From Lachnospiraceae bacterium (GTDB taxonomy: Bacteria > Bacillota > Clostridia > Lachnospirales > Lachnospiraceae), in the NCBI GenBank assembly GCA_900766815.1, contig CAAFWV010000069.1, positions 1 to 64,000 on the forward strand: a stretch of DNA of 64,000 bases, in the 5' to 3' direction. The notes under the pieces are model-generated. The model had not been told where the DNA came from and did no database searches. It saw only the letters and a list, made by a program, of their open reading frames with translations. Position numbers and translations under genes: made by a program. This document shows positions 44,422 through 52,392 of the stretch, in pieces (position 1 is the first letter of the stretch; the number at the start of each line of letters is the position of its first letter).

Positions 44422-45081
44422 ATGGTTGTAATTAAGAGCTATCCCGGGGGTCTGTCCCTAAGATTAAACAGTGAAGAAGATTATGAGACCATTTTGAATG
44501 AGGTATCCGCCAAGTTTGAGGAGAGCAGGAAGTTCTTCAAGAATGCTTCCGTAGCCATCTCCGTCGAAGGCCGAATGCTTGATGCTGAAGAGGAGAAGAG
44601 ACTCATCTGCGCTATTGAGGATCACTCTGACCTGTCAGTTATCTGCCTGGTGGGCAAGAATGAGGAGACTAACCGTAAGTTCGTCAAGGCACTCAAGAAA
44701 ATTGATGAGATGAAGGACGAATACAATAACAGGGTATTTCGTGGCAATGTCCTTGCCTCTCAGTGCATTGACAGTGAGGGCGTACTTGTTGTAATAGGCA
44801 ATGTCTGCCGTGGCGGCAAGGTTATCGCAGGCAAAGATATCATTGTCATGGGTGACCTTGAGGGTGAAGCCATATGTGGGCAAAAGTGCGAGAATTCAGT
44901 TGCCATTGCTCTCAGAATGAATCCATCACGCCTCATTATCGGTGACAAAACCTATAAGGCTTCAAAATCCGGTCTTTTTGATAAGAGAAAGAGTGAACCC
45001 TGTATAATTTCTGACAGGAACGGAAGTCTTGTCTGTGAGGTAGTAACTCCGGAGATTATTGCTGATGTTACGTCAATATAG
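44422..45081 (+). CDS. minC: Septum-site protein MinC, without adjacent minD/minE
   Basis: 219 residues. The N-terminal domain (about 1-95) is the FtsZ-inhibiting part. The C-terminal beta-helix (about 103-180) shows the repeating pattern GNVCRGGKVIAGKDIIVMGDLEGEAICG typical of MinC. By my alignment the MinD-contact motif RSGQ corresponds here to LASQ (residues 111-114). minD and minE, which commonly follow, are missing: rodA overlaps the end of minC by 17 bases. A C-terminal tail of about 35 residues (SGLFDKRKSEPC and on) extends past the beta-helix. MinD-independent function or a distant minDE pair are both possible. Confidence 0.83.
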   Translation: MVVIKSYPGGLSLRLNSEEDYETILNEVSAKFEESRKFFKNASVAISVEGRMLDAEEEKRLICAIEDHSDLSVICLVGKNEETNRKFVKALKKIDEMKDEYNNRVFRGNVLASQCIDSEGVLVVIGNVCRGGKVIAGKDIIVMGDLEGEAICGQKCENSVAIALRMNPSRLIIGDKTYKASKSGLFDKRKSEPCIISDRNGSLVCEVVTPEIIADVTSI

Positions 45082-46198
45082 ACTAAGAAATTACAATTTT
45101 AAATTAATTATATATGTGTTTCTGTTATCCTTAATCGGCTATTTTGCAGTAGGTTCAGCCAAGGAATCCGTACAGGATAAACAGTTCTACGGAATTGTTA
45201 TCGGACTTATTCTCATGGTAACCTTATCGCTTATAGATTATAATCTCTATGCTCATATAAAGTGGGTAATCTATATTATGAATATAGCTCTGCTAATAAC
45301 TGTTTTGATAGCCGGACATGAAGTTAACGGTTCTAAGAGATGGATCAATATCGGATTTCAGTTTCAGCCGTCTGAGCTTGCCAAGATATTATTGATTTTG
45401 TTCTTTGCACAGTTTATTATGAAATACAAAGACAAGATGGATACGGTAAGAGTATTTTTTTCTGCGGTTGGACTGGTTACACTTCCGCTATTCCTTGTTA
45501 TCAAGGAACCGGATCTGTCAACCACAATAATGATAGCTGTAACCTTCTGCGTAATGATATTTGTCGGAGGGCTTAATTACAGATATGTATTTATTGTTCT
45601 GGCAACTATTATTCCGCTCGGAATAGTATTTTTCAGCATTATTCTTCAGGAAGGTCAGACTATTCTTGAGGGATATCAGATACTTAGAATCCTTGCCTGG
45701 CTGTATCCCGAGAAGTATGCAGACACTGCTGCTTACCAGCAGATGAATTCTGTTACTGCAATTTCATCGGGAATGCTTACCGGAAAGGGATTAAATAATA
45801 ATGTTATTGCTTCTGTTAAGAACGGAAACTTTATTTCGGAACCACAGACGGACTTTATTTATGCAATTATTGGCGAAGAATTAGGCTTTGTAGGCGCAGT
45901 TGCTGTAATTATTCTGCTGATTATGATAGCCAGGGAATGCTTAAGAATAGCTAAATTTTCTACGAATCTGTCGGGTGCCATTATAGCGGATGCCATGGCG
46001 GCTCTTATAGCAATTCAGGGGTTTCTCAATATTGCCGTTGCCACGGGCTTCATGCCGAATACAGGTATTCCGCTTCCGTTTGTCAGTGCGGGACTGACGT
46101 CCTTAGTAAGTCTATATATGGGCATAGGGGTAGTGCTTAATGTAGGTTTACAGTGCGACAAACGTAGTGGAAGTACAATAACACTTGGACAGATGTAG
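45065..46198 (+). CDS. rodA: RodA peptidoglycan glycosyltransferase (SEDS family)
   Basis: 377 residues with about ten membrane helices. SEDS signatures are present: WINIGFQFQPSELAKI, the catalytic-loop KEPDLSTTIMIA with its conserved Asp, and the C-terminal GFMPNTGIPLPFVSAGLTSLV. RodA polymerises lipid II together with PBP2, encoded two genes upstream. ATG 45065 is used; GGAG is about 11 nt upstream and a TTG two codons earlier is an alternative. The start lies within the last codons of minC, implying coupling. FtsW is the alternative assignment, but the operon context with mrdA favours RodA. Confidence 0.9.
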   Translation: MLRQYRLRNYNFKLIIYVFLLSLIGYFAVGSAKESVQDKQFYGIVIGLILMVTLSLIDYNLYAHIKWVIYIMNIALLITVLIAGHEVNGSKRWINIGFQFQPSELAKILLILFFAQFIMKYKDKMDTVRVFFSAVGLVTLPLFLVIKEPDLSTTIMIAVTFCVMIFVGGLNYRYVFIVLATIIPLGIVFFSIILQEGQTILEGYQILRILAWLYPEKYADTAAYQQMNSVTAISSGMLTGKGLNNNVIASVKNGNFISEPQTDFIYAIIGEELGFVGAVAVIILLIMIARECLRIAKFSTNLSGAIIADAMAALIAIQGFLNIAVATGFMPNTGIPLPFVSAGLTSLVSLYMGIGVVLNVGLQCDKRSGSTITLGQM

Positions 46199-46215
46199 TA
46201 GTTTGGGAGGTATAG

Positions 46216-46611
46216 ATGAATATAGCACTTATTGCACACGATAATAAGAAGAAGCTGATGCAGAATTTCTGTATAGCTTACAGAGGAATTCTGAGTAAGA
46301 ATGAACTGTTTGCGACAGGCACAACCGGAAGACTCATTGAAGAGGTTACCAATCTTAATGTTCATAAATATCTTGCCGGTCACTTGGGCGGCGAACAGCA
46401 GATAGGAGCCCAGATAGAGCATAATCAGATTGATTTGGTTATCTTCTTAAGAGATCCGCTTAATCCCAAGAGCCATGAACCCGATGCCAACAATATTGTA
46501 AGGCTTTGTGATATTCACAATATTCCCATGGCGACCAATCTTGCAAGTGCTGAGCTTCTGATTAAGTCACTCGACAGGGGAGACCTCGAGTGGCGTGAAA
46601 TGTATAAGTAA
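46216..46611 (+). CDS. mgsA: Methylglyoxal synthase, catalytic Asp replaced by Glu
   Basis: 131 residues. It would convert dihydroxyacetone phosphate to methylglyoxal and phosphate. The phosphate-binding TGTTG is intact (residues 34-38), as are His87 and the Asp residues matching E. coli Asp91 and Asp101 (Asp80, Asp90). The position of the E. coli catalytic base Asp71, in GGDQQ, is Glu60 here (GGEQQ), and the preceding SGP is AGH. The protein may therefore be slow or altered. The C-terminus (LDRGDLEWREMYK) is a usual Firmicute ending. GGGAGG precedes the ATG, and the stop shares a base with dacA. The rodA-mgsA order is common in Clostridia. Confidence 0.87.
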   Translation: MNIALIAHDNKKKLMQNFCIAYRGILSKNELFATGTTGRLIEEVTNLNVHKYLAGHLGGEQQIGAQIEHNQIDLVIFLRDPLNPKSHEPDANNIVRLCDIHNIPMATNLASAELLIKSLDRGDLEWREMYK

Positions 46612-47570
46612 TGATAAAAAGATTAAAAATAATTTCGGTATTAATAATTATATCTATGCTGTTAACAGCCTGCGGAAGCAAGGAATTGCCGCTTGACTAT
46701 TCTAAGAATTATCCTGTTTCTTCAACGGATAAGATAGGTAGCCGTGCGAATGGTTTTTCCGAGGCTCTGGCTGTAATTAACAGTGATGTTGCCGGCTCTC
46801 TTGGGTTTACTGTTGAAGAACAGTCCAGTGCAGGTCTTTTTGATGTTAACAGAAGAGAGGTGCTGTATGCCAAGAATGTGCATACTCAGGTTGCGCCTGC
46901 ATCACTTACCAAGATAATGACGGCACTCATTGCCATAAAATACGGCAATCCTGATGATGTGATTACCTGTTCCTCTGCGGTTGAGGATATTGATTATGAT
47001 GCAACCAAAATAGGACTTAAGGCGGGCGACAAGCTCACAATGACACAGGCTCTTTATGCCCTTATGATGAACTCGGCTAATGATGCAGCCATAGCCATTG
47101 CTGAGCATATGTCGGGTTCTGTGGATGCCTTTGCCACATTGATGAATGAAGAAGCCCTGAAGCTTGGCTGTACCAAGACACATTTTGTCAATCCGCATGG
47201 ACTTACTGCCAATGATCACTATACTACAGCCTATGACCTGTATCTCATTATGAATGAGGCAATAAAGTATTCGGCTTTCAATGAGATTATTCAGATGACG
47301 GAATATGAGAGTGTATATAAGGATTCCACAGGCAATGATAAGAGTATGTCATTTAAGACCACCAATCTGTTCCTTAGAGGTGATTATCAGGCTCCTGAGA
47401 ATGTCACAGTAATAGGTGGTAAGACGGGAACTACCAATGCTGCCGGCAACTGTCTGATTATGGTTGTCAAGGATACCAGTGGTAACCCATATATTGCTGT
47501 AATAATGAAAGCCAGTGAGAGGACGTTGGTTAATTCTGAAATGTCAGAATTACTTAGAGAGATTGATTAG
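46611..47570 (+). CDS. D-alanyl-D-alanine carboxypeptidase, predicted lipoprotein
   Basis: 319 residues, peptidase family S11 (DacA-like). The N-terminus is a lipoprotein signal: KRLK, a hydrophobic core and the lipobox LLTAC (Cys at about residue 21), so it should be lipidated on the outer membrane face. Active-site motifs are SLTK, SAN and KTG in GGKTGTTNAAG. It trims the terminal D-Ala from peptidoglycan stem peptides. The chain ends soon after the catalytic domain, so the usual C-terminal beta domain and amphipathic anchor are missing; the lipid would replace that anchor. It is the last gene of the cell-shape operon, coupled to mgsA by TAATG. Confidence 0.9.
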   Translation: MIKRLKIISVLIIISMLLTACGSKELPLDYSKNYPVSSTDKIGSRANGFSEALAVINSDVAGSLGFTVEEQSSAGLFDVNRREVLYAKNVHTQVAPASLTKIMTALIAIKYGNPDDVITCSSAVEDIDYDATKIGLKAGDKLTMTQALYALMMNSANDAAIAIAEHMSGSVDAFATLMNEEALKLGCTKTHFVNPHGLTANDHYTTAYDLYLIMNEAIKYSAFNEIIQMTEYESVYKDSTGNDKSMSFKTTNLFLRGDYQAPENVTVIGGKTGTTNAAGNCLIMVVKDTSGNPYIAVIMKASERTLVNSEMSELLREID

Positions 47571-47576
47571 ATTCTA

Positions 47577-47605
47577 TTGTATTTCACGTAAAGTTTTTGT
47601 ATAAT
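47577..47605 (+). promoter_or_regulatory. SigA-type promoter for the small P-loop protein gene
   Basis: TTGTAT (47577-47582), 17-bp spacer, TATAAT (47600-47605, perfect). Predicted leader of about 35 nt ends in a strong AAGGAGG Shine-Dalgarno sequence. The downstream unit is a single gene closed by a terminator. Confidence 0.75.
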
Positions 47606-47646
47606 TTGTATATCAAAGCGAAAGCTATATAAGGAGGTATTTACCA

Positions 47647-48066
47647 ATGATACAGTTAATCGTAGGTGAGGAAGGCAAGGGTAAAACCAAGCACTTATTA
47701 GACAAAGTTAATAATGAGATTAAGGAAGCAACAGGTAATATTGTATTCCTTGACAGAAGCAGCAAGCATATGTTTGAGCTGAACAATAAGGTCAGACTTA
47801 TTAATGTAAGTGAGTATGATTTTGCGGATGTATCTGAATTTATCGGATTTATTTATGGTATTACTTCTCAGGACCATGATATGCAGCAGATGTATATCGA
47901 CGGTATTATGAAGCTTGCTAAGCTGGATAAGGATTCTCTTGAGGTTGTAGTTAAGAGACTCGATAAGATTAGTGAGAAGTTTGGCTTTGATATTATTATA
48001 AGTGCATCTATTGATGAAAGTAAGCTTTCTGACGACCTCAAGAAGCTTGTCATTGTTTCTTTATAA
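47647..48066 (+). CDS. Small P-loop protein of unknown function
   Basis: 139 residues. A Walker A-like GEEGKGKTK begins at residue 7, in a beta-loop-alpha context (MIQLIVGEEGKGKTKHLLDKV), but no clear Walker B acid pair or other ATPase motif follows. The rest alternates strands and helices and ends in an IIISASID strand and LKKLVIVSL. Related proteins are sometimes labelled twitching-motility PilT-like, which this length does not support. It is monocistronic with its own good promoter, a strong Shine-Dalgarno (AAGGAGG) and a terminator, which suggests substantial and independent expression. Function unknown. Confidence 0.75.
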   Translation: MIQLIVGEEGKGKTKHLLDKVNNEIKEATGNIVFLDRSSKHMFELNNKVRLINVSEYDFADVSEFIGFIYGITSQDHDMQQMYIDGIMKLAKLDKDSLEVVVKRLDKISEKFGFDIIISASIDESKLSDDLKKLVIVSL

Positions 48067-48079
48067 TTTTTGCTTTATG

Positions 48080-48105
48080 GGCCTCGGTTTTGCCGGGGCT
48101 TTTTC
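48080..48105 (+). terminator. Rho-independent terminator
   Basis: Stem GCCTCGG (48081-48087) / CCGGGGC (48093-48099) with one T-G pair and loop TTTTG, followed by TTTTT. It isolates the small P-loop gene from the HlyD-like gene. Confidence 0.85.
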
Positions 48106-48122
48106 TTTGATGGATTATTAAG

Positions 48123-49514
48123 TTGGCTAAGAATAATATACGTGAGTATAAAAAACCTAAGAATTTAAATATTGGTACACTTGTATTCATTGTAATACTT
48201 CTTTATCTCATTGTTACTCTGTTTACGTACTTCAATACGAAGCATATAGTCGGATATCAGGTTAAGACCGGTTCTCTTTCCGTATCCAATGTATACGAAG
48301 GTATAGCGATGCGTGATGAGGTTATTGTGAACAGTACTCAGAGCGGATATATTAATTATTATGCAAGAGAAGGCGAGAAGGTAGGCTCCGGTAAGGTGGT
48401 CTGTACCATTGATGAATCCGGTGAACTTCAGGATATTCTGCTGAAGAACAAGACTGACGGGAGTTCAGTGCTTAGTGACAAAGATTTGTCAGAAATAAAG
48501 AATGACATGATTAATTTCAAGTCTGCCTTTGATGAGAAGGTCTTTGATTCCGTATACGACTTCAAATCGGGAATTGAGGGAAGTGTTCTAAAATATTCCA
48601 ATCAGATACTAATGGAGAATCTGAATGAGATAAATAACCGTTACGGTAACGGAATGATTAATATGTGTACGGCTCCTGAGTCGGGGGTTGTTATTTATTC
48701 TACTGATGGATTTGAGGACAAGGCTCTTAATGAGGTAACAGAAGAATGGTTTGATTCGACTACCCATCAGAAGACCCAGCTTATTAATAACTCAATTGTT
48801 GATGTCGGTGATGTTCTGTATAAGCTCTCAGATAATGAGAGATGGAACATACTTATTCAGGTGGATGATGACAGAATAGATGAGCTGGTGGAGAAGGAAT
48901 ACGTCAGGGTAAAATTTCTTAAGAACCAGTACGAATCCTGGGGTAAGGTTAATGTGGTTGACGGTGCGGACGGCGTAAGATATGTTGCTCTTCAGTTCAC
49001 CAATTCCATGATAACCTTTGCCACTGACAGATATGTTGATATTGAGCTGATAACTGATGAGGAAAGCGGTCTCAAGGTTCCCAACAGCTCCATTACCGAG
49101 AAGCAGTTCTTCTTAATTCCCGTTGATTATATGTCAGTATCCGGCAATATGGGTCAGACCGGAGTCAATAAGGAAGTATATAAGGAAGACGGAACGGTCG
49201 CAGTTGAATTCATTCCTACCAATATTTATTGCGAAGAGAATAATGAATATTATATTGATGAGGAAAGCTTGCAGGTCGGTGACAGAATAAGAAAACCTGA
49301 CTCACAGGAGACCTATACTATATCAAAGGTAGCCAATCTTACCGGTGTATATAATATCAACAAGGGATATGCTGATTTTAAGCAGATTCAGATATTAAAC
49401 AGCAATAATGAATATTCAATAATCAAATCCGATACACAATATGGACTGTTAGCCTATGATTATATCGTATTGGATGCGGAAAGTGTTAAGACAGATGAGT
49501 TTATCTACAATTAA
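48123..49514 (+). CDS. HlyD-like membrane-anchored adaptor protein
   Basis: 463 residues. A short cytosolic N-terminus, a single membrane helix (about residues 17-38), then an extracytoplasmic chain. This contains a biotinyl-lipoyl-like half motif (SGYINYYAREGEKVGSGKVVCTI), a helical insert (about 115-180) and a second lipoyl/barrel half. The arrangement resembles HlyD/periplasmic adaptor proteins, but there is no transporter gene beside it. TTG 48123 is taken as start, with only a weak GATGGA upstream. Its end overlaps yggS by 20 nt, and sepF follows, placing it with septum-related genes. A role at the division site is suggested by context only. Confidence 0.75.
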   Translation: MAKNNIREYKKPKNLNIGTLVFIVILLYLIVTLFTYFNTKHIVGYQVKTGSLSVSNVYEGIAMRDEVIVNSTQSGYINYYAREGEKVGSGKVVCTIDESGELQDILLKNKTDGSSVLSDKDLSEIKNDMINFKSAFDEKVFDSVYDFKSGIEGSVLKYSNQILMENLNEINNRYGNGMINMCTAPESGVVIYSTDGFEDKALNEVTEEWFDSTTHQKTQLINNSIVDVGDVLYKLSDNERWNILIQVDDDRIDELVEKEYVRVKFLKNQYESWGKVNVVDGADGVRYVALQFTNSMITFATDRYVDIELITDEESGLKVPNSSITEKQFFLIPVDYMSVSGNMGQTGVNKEVYKEDGTVAVEFIPTNIYCEENNEYYIDEESLQVGDRIRKPDSQETYTISKVANLTGVYNINKGYADFKQIQILNSNNEYSIIKSDTQYGLLAYDYIVLDAESVKTDEFIYN

Positions 49515-50202
49515 GGATAATTTGACAGAAGTTCGTAATAATATCGATAATGCATGCATTAGGAGCGGGCGTGACCCCAAGGATGTTACTCTTATTGCTG
49601 TAAGCAAGACGAAGCCTGTAGAAATGCTTCTTGAAGCATATGAAGCAGGTGTAAGGGACTTTGGAGAGAACAAGGTTCAGGAAATAGTGGATAAGATTGA
49701 TAAACTGCCCGCTGATGCAAGATTTCATATGATTGGTCATCTGCAGACCAATAAGGTTAAATATATTATTGACCGCATATATATGATTCATTCACTTGAT
49801 TCAATTAAGCTTGCCATGGAAATCGATAAGAGAGCCAAGGCTGTGGGCAGAGTAATCCCCTGTCTTGTTGAGATAAATATCGGCAATGAAGAGAGCAAGT
49901 ACGGTATTAAGCCTGAGGAAGCAGCCCAATTTATTGAAGATATTTCCGGGTTAGAGGGTATTGAGATTAAGGGACTTATGTGTGTGGCTCCGGCTGTTGA
50001 TAATCCCGAAGATGCAAGAGAGTACTTTGTTCGCATGAGGGAATTATCTGTTGACATAACCCGCAAAAACAATGATAATATAGAATTAAGTATACTCTCA
50101 ATGGGAATGAGCGGGGATTATACAGTTGCCGTTGAAGAGGGTGCCGGTTATGTGAGGGTTGGAAGCAGTATTTTCGGACTGCGTGACTATAGTAAGCTAT
50201 AG
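49495..50202 (+). CDS. YggS-family PLP homeostasis protein
   Basis: 235 residues, a single-domain TIM barrel similar to the N-terminal domain of alanine racemase. The PLP lysine is in LIAVSKTKP; the family motifs FGENKVQE, FHMIGHLQTNK and SMGMSGDYTVAVEEGA are all present. It binds pyridoxal phosphate and balances the vitamin B6 pool, without a known catalytic reaction. ATG 49495 lies inside the end of the HlyD-like gene. The Shine-Dalgarno is weak, in keeping with coupled translation. YggS (YlmE) next to sepF (YlmF) is a conserved Firmicute pairing. Confidence 0.93.
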   Translation: MSLSTIKDNLTEVRNNIDNACIRSGRDPKDVTLIAVSKTKPVEMLLEAYEAGVRDFGENKVQEIVDKIDKLPADARFHMIGHLQTNKVKYIIDRIYMIHSLDSIKLAMEIDKRAKAVGRVIPCLVEINIGNEESKYGIKPEEAAQFIEDISGLEGIEIKGLMCVAPAVDNPEDAREYFVRMRELSVDITRKNNDNIELSILSMGMSGDYTVAVEEGAGYVRVGSSIFGLRDYSKL

Positions 50203-50226
50203 TCTTGGATTTTAGGAGAAGATGAT

Positions 50227-50709
50227 ATGAATTTTGTGGACACAATTATCAATGGTATTCATGTTGGTAAGGATGATTATGATGACAATGAGGGATATTT
50301 AGACGATCCTGATGTTGAAGAAGATATGGATCCCGGTTTTTCCGGCAAGCAGAGCGAGCCTGATGAGGCACCGGTTAAACGTCCTTTTGCAGGCAAGCCC
50401 CAGCAGAGAGGTAAGAAGAATATGAGCAATGGTATGGAGGTCTGTGTGATCAAGCCTACAGGAGTTGATGATTCAAGAGAGATAATTGATACTCTGTTAT
50501 CAAACAGAACCGTCCTTCTCAATATGGAAGGTCTTGACGTAGACATCGCTCAGAGAATTCTTGATTATGCTTCAGGTGCTACCTATGCAATAGATGGTAA
50601 TCTTCAGAAGATTTCTCATTATATTTTCATTATTACACCTGCATCTGTTGATGTAAGCGGAGATTTCTCAACAGTGCTTAATGAATCATTTGATGTGCCA
50701 CAGTTATAG
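50227..50709 (+). CDS. sepF: Cell division protein SepF
   Basis: 160 residues. The N-terminal segment (MNFVDTIINGIHVG) can form the membrane-targeting amphipathic helix. A disordered acidic/Pro-rich linker (about 15-70) follows, then the compact SepF domain (about 72-155) with REIIDTLLSNRTVLLNMEGLD and AQRILDYASGATYAIDG. SepF bends and tethers FtsZ filaments to the membrane at the septum. AGGAG lies upstream of the ATG. A strong terminator begins 12 nt after the stop. Confidence 0.93.
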   Translation: MNFVDTIINGIHVGKDDYDDNEGYLDDPDVEEDMDPGFSGKQSEPDEAPVKRPFAGKPQQRGKKNMSNGMEVCVIKPTGVDDSREIIDTLLSNRTVLLNMEGLDVDIAQRILDYASGATYAIDGNLQKISHYIFIITPASVDVSGDFSTVLNESFDVPQL

Positions 50710-50720
50710 TTTGAAGTATC

Positions 50721-50747
50721 CTCCCTGCTTTGGCAGGGAGTTTTTTT
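50721..50747 (+). terminator. Strong Rho-independent terminator between sepF and aroB
   Basis: A perfect 8-bp stem CTCCCTGC (50721-50728) / GCAGGGAG (50733-50740), loop TTTG, then seven T. The aroB ATG is only 10 nt after the T-run, so no promoter fits between them. Confidence 0.92.
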
Positions 50748-50757
50748 GTGAGGTTGT

Positions 50758-51861
50758 ATGAACAGATTAACAGTTAAAACACCGGATAAGAAGGAATATG
50801 ACATAGTACTGGACAGAGGCTTTGAGGCTTTGGGTGACGAGATAGACAGACTGTCCTTTGCAGGAAGACGAGCACTTATTGTATCTGATACCAATGTGGC
50901 ACCACTCTATATCGAGAAGCTTGAGACAGTATTGAACGGCAAGAATATTGTAACTGACAATGTAATCTTACCCGCGGGTGAGGAGAGCAAGAATCAGGAC
51001 AATGCAATGCTGCTACTCTCTAAGCTGATTGAGCTTAATTTTAAAAGAAGCGATATAGTGGTTGCACTGGGAGGCGGTGTTATCGGTGATATCTCGGGAT
51101 ATGTAGCAAGTGTTTATCATAGAGGTCTCAATTTTGTTCAGATACCGACAACCCTGCTTTCCATGGTTGACAGTTCTGTTGGCGGCAAGAACGGTGTGGA
51201 TTACGGCCGTATCAAGAATGTCCTTGGTACCTTCTACAATCCTACATTGGTATATATGAATCTGGATGCCCTTAGTACCCTTGATGAGAGACAGTTCTAC
51301 AACGGTTTTGCTGAAGCCATGAAAAGTGCTCTGATTAAGGATGCTCAGTATTATGAGTGGATAATTGAGAATATGTATGAAATCTGTGACAGAGAGCCGG
51401 CTACAATGGAGGAGCTTGTATACAGAAGTGTAAGCATCAAGAAGCTTGTTGTTGAAAAGGATTTCTATGATGTTAAGGGTGAGAGAGCCCTGCTTAATCT
51501 CGGTCATACCATAGGACATGCTATTGAAGCTGAGAAGATGGGAGAGCTTCTGCATGGTGAATGTGTAGCCTTAGGCTGTGTCGGTGCAGCATATATCTCA
51601 CATAAGAAGGAGATGCTGTCTCTGGAGGAATATCTTGAAATCAGAGATATGTTTGTACCCTTCAATCTGCCTATTACAATTGATACAATTGACCTTGATA
51701 AGGTGTTAAATAATGTAACCAAGGATAAGAAGCAGGATAATCTCGGACTTGCCTTTGTTCTTCTTAAGAAGATAGGTAAGGCAGTTGTGGACAGAACAGT
51801 TACCTCTGATGAGATTTTGAATGCACTGAAGGAGCTTGAATTTACAGATGACTTCGAATAA
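50758..51861 (+). CDS. aroB: 3-dehydroquinate synthase
   Basis: 367 residues. It cyclises DAHP to 3-dehydroquinate, step two of the shikimate pathway, with NAD and a divalent metal. Motifs visible are the NAD loop ALGGGVIGDISGYVAS, the PTTLLSMVDSSVGGKNGVD segment, the metal-ligand HTIGHAIE and the later His in LLHGECVALG. GAGG precedes the ATG. It starts 10 nt after a strong terminator and no separate promoter is visible, so expression may depend on read-through or an attenuator. It overlaps lspA by 14 nt. Confidence 0.94.
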   Translation: MNRLTVKTPDKKEYDIVLDRGFEALGDEIDRLSFAGRRALIVSDTNVAPLYIEKLETVLNGKNIVTDNVILPAGEESKNQDNAMLLLSKLIELNFKRSDIVVALGGGVIGDISGYVASVYHRGLNFVQIPTTLLSMVDSSVGGKNGVDYGRIKNVLGTFYNPTLVYMNLDALSTLDERQFYNGFAEAMKSALIKDAQYYEWIIENMYEICDREPATMEELVYRSVSIKKLVVEKDFYDVKGERALLNLGHTIGHAIEAEKMGELLHGECVALGCVGAAYISHKKEMLSLEEYLEIRDMFVPFNLPITIDTIDLDKVLNNVTKDKKQDNLGLAFVLLKKIGKAVVDRTVTSDEILNALKELEFTDDFE

Positions 51862-52375
51862 GAATAACAGCAAAGCCATAAGTATGGTAATCAATTGTAT
51901 TTGGATAATACTTCTTATTGTACTTGACCAGATAACCAAGCTGTTTGCAATCGCTCACTTGAAGAATATTGATTCCATAAGCTTAATCAGAGGCGTTTTT
52001 GAATTAAGATATTTGGAGAACAGGGGTGCAGCCTTCGGTATGATGCAGAATATGAAGGTGATATTTGTTATCATTGCCCTGCTCATGCTCATGTTTGTCA
52101 TTTTTGCCCTGCTTAAGCTGCCTGATAATAAGAGATATCTGCCCTTAAGGATAATAATGATTCTTATAGGTGCCGGTGCCGTAGGCAACCTGATTGACAG
52201 ACTGTTCAGGGGCTTTGTTGTTGACTTTTTCTATTTCTCACTCATTGATTTCCCTATATTCAATGTTGCGGATATCTATGTGTCGGTGAGCTGCATACTT
52301 CTGGTTATACTGGTGCTGTTCGTATATAAGGATGGCGACTTTGAATTTCTGAATACCGGGAAGGATAAGGAATAG
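51848..52375 (+). CDS. lspA: Lipoprotein signal peptidase (signal peptidase II)
   Basis: 175 residues with four membrane helices. The two catalytic aspartates lie in GNLIDRLFRGFVVDFF and FNVADIYVSV, the conserved LspA motifs; the N-terminal LDQITKLFA segment is also typical. It removes the signal peptide of prolipoproteins after lipidation, e.g. the DacA-like lipoprotein encoded in this window. ATG 51848 lies within the end of aroB with AAGGAG about 13 nt upstream; a TTG at 51836 is too close to that site. rluD follows 17 nt later, as in many bacteria. Confidence 0.94.
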   Translation: MTSNKNNSKAISMVINCIWIILLIVLDQITKLFAIAHLKNIDSISLIRGVFELRYLENRGAAFGMMQNMKVIFVIIALLMLMFVIFALLKLPDNKRYLPLRIIMILIGAGAVGNLIDRLFRGFVVDFFYFSLIDFPIFNVADIYVSVSCILLVILVLFVYKDGDFEFLNTGKDKE

Positions 52376-52392
52376 CTTGTATTGGGTCTAAT

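Noticed and set aside
47647..48066. PilT/twitching-motility label for the small P-loop protein
   Set aside because: It is far too short, lacks Walker B and the PilT Asp and His boxes, and there are no pilus genes nearby.
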